A stretch of 64,000 bases of DNA from Arthrobacter sp. Soil763 (GTDB taxonomy: Bacteria; Actinomycetota; Actinomycetes; Actinomycetales; Micrococcaceae): contig NZ_LMSH01000001.1 in assembly GCF_001428365.1 (NCBI RefSeq), positions 545,255-609,254 on the forward strand. The letters run 5' to 3'. The notes under the pieces were generated by a model. That model searched no databases and was not told the origin of the DNA. It was given only the letters and a program-made list of their open reading frames with translations. This document shows, piece by piece, positions 63,588 to 64,000 of the stretch (position 1 is its first letter; every line of letters begins with the position of its first letter). Position numbers and translations under genes: made by a program.

Positions 63588-63707
63588 TCGAAAAGTCTCC
63601 TTAGTTCACCGCTCCTGCGCACCGGCCTGCAGCTTCGTGCCCAGAACCTTGAGCTGATCAACATCTGCACCCCAAATAGCCATTCGAAAAGTCTCCTTAG
63701 TTCACCG
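63516..63707. repeat. Perfect 96-bp tandem duplication across the WXG100 gene start
   Basis: 63516-63611 and 63612-63707 are identical. Each copy carries the RBS, the ATG and the first 24 codons of the WXG100 gene. The length is a multiple of three, but the upstream copy runs to a stop before rejoining the intact gene. Confidence 0.97.
63606..63683 (-). pseudogene. Truncated upstream copy of the WXG100 start (25 aa)
   Basis: Reads MAIWGADVDQLKVLGTKLQA then GAQER and stops, directly before the intact gene's RBS. It is created by the 96-bp duplication. It has a good SD, so a short peptide could be made; more likely it is a by-product that changes the leader of the intact gene. Confidence 0.8.
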
Positions 63708-63837
63708 GACCCGACCCCGTCGGCATCCCCAGCGGCCCCCGGCTGTTCCGGAAGATCCAATGCCTCGAACCTACCCGACCGCGCGAACCACTGTCGATGG
63801 GCACCCCTCCCCATCCCGCGGCCGCCCCGTCCGGTGG

Positions 63838-64000
63838 CTACTTCCCGAAGTTCCGCAGCCGCAGCGAGTTGGCGACCACCAGCACCGAACTGGCCGCCAT
63901 GGCGGCGCCGGCAACCATCGGGTTGAGCAGGCCCAGGGCCGCCACCGGAATGCCGACCGCGTTGTAGAAGAACGCCCAGAAGAGGTTCGTCTTGATCGTC
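63838..64000 (-). CDS. Metal-transporting P-type ATPase, C-terminus (runs off window)
   Basis: Only the last 53 codons are visible. They read as the final helices of a copper/heavy-metal P1B ATPase: [20 protein letters not shown] then [20 protein letters not shown] and [11 protein letters not shown]. The rest lies beyond base 64000. Metal specificity cannot be assigned from this part. Confidence 0.93.
   Translation of the reverse strand, partial: TIKTNLFWAFFYNAVGIPVAALGLLNPMVAGAAMAASSVLVVANSLRLRNFGK

Noticed and set aside
1..64000. CRISPR arrays, insertion sequences, prophage, tRNA or rRNA genes
   Set aside because: No regularly spaced direct repeats, transposase or phage proteins, or tRNA-like T-arm/anticodon layouts were found on either strand.

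Overview
The window is about 64 kb of chromosome from a high-GC actinobacterium. It is most like Arthrobacter/Pseudarthrobacter (Micrococcales), judged from gene order, GTG/TTG start use and protein sequences; no database was searched. It is centred on the replication origin. On the minus strand, reading away from the origin, lie dnaA, dnaN, gnd, recF, dciA and a 5'-partial gyrB. On the plus strand lie rpmH, rnpA, yidD, yidC, jag, rsmG, parA and parB. DnaA-box-like nonamers fill both gaps flanking dnaA, so the origin looks bipartite.

The most striking part is 13.25-18.58 kb. About 5.3 kb between parB and the trxB-trxA operon has no credible gene, yet it carries eight copies of the palindrome GTTTCACGTGAAAC (parS). 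A ninth copy lies inside the parA coding sequence. The first copy after parB sits inside a perfect 18-bp inverted repeat, and a group of DnaA-box-like nonamers lies in the middle of the desert. I read this as a centromere-like ParB loading zone.

From 18.6 to 26.8 kb come thioredoxin and its reductase, a membrane protein with a degenerate kinase-like N-terminus, MurJ, a Nudix hydrolase, a CCA-adding-type nucleotidyltransferase and a histidine phosphatase. In mycobacteria the kinase-like and extracellular parts belong to the MurJ (MviN) polypeptide; here they are a separate adjacent gene. From 26.8 to 27.7 kb is a more AT-rich stretch with very small ORFs behind strong ribosome binding sites, ending in a terminator.

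From 27.7 to 50 kb is envelope and transport content: a GT87-type mannosyltransferase, a FAD oxidoreductase, two ABC exporters each next to a NarL-type two-component system, a class B penicillin-binding lipoprotein, an ABC-F ATPase, a DeoR/MFS pair, a PAP2-diacylglycerol-kinase fusion, an amino-acid permease and an M18 aminopeptidase. From 50.2 to 52.15 kb is the rpsF-ssb-rpsR-rplI operon. It is followed by small enzymes, a second origin-like cluster of DnaA-box-like nonamers upstream of dnaB, a double-hotdog thioesterase, DoxX, a MATE transporter, a CGNR regulator divergent from an EamA exporter, a WXG100 protein with a partial tandem duplication, and the 3' end of a metal P-type ATPase.

No tRNA, rRNA, insertion sequence, prophage or CRISPR array was seen.
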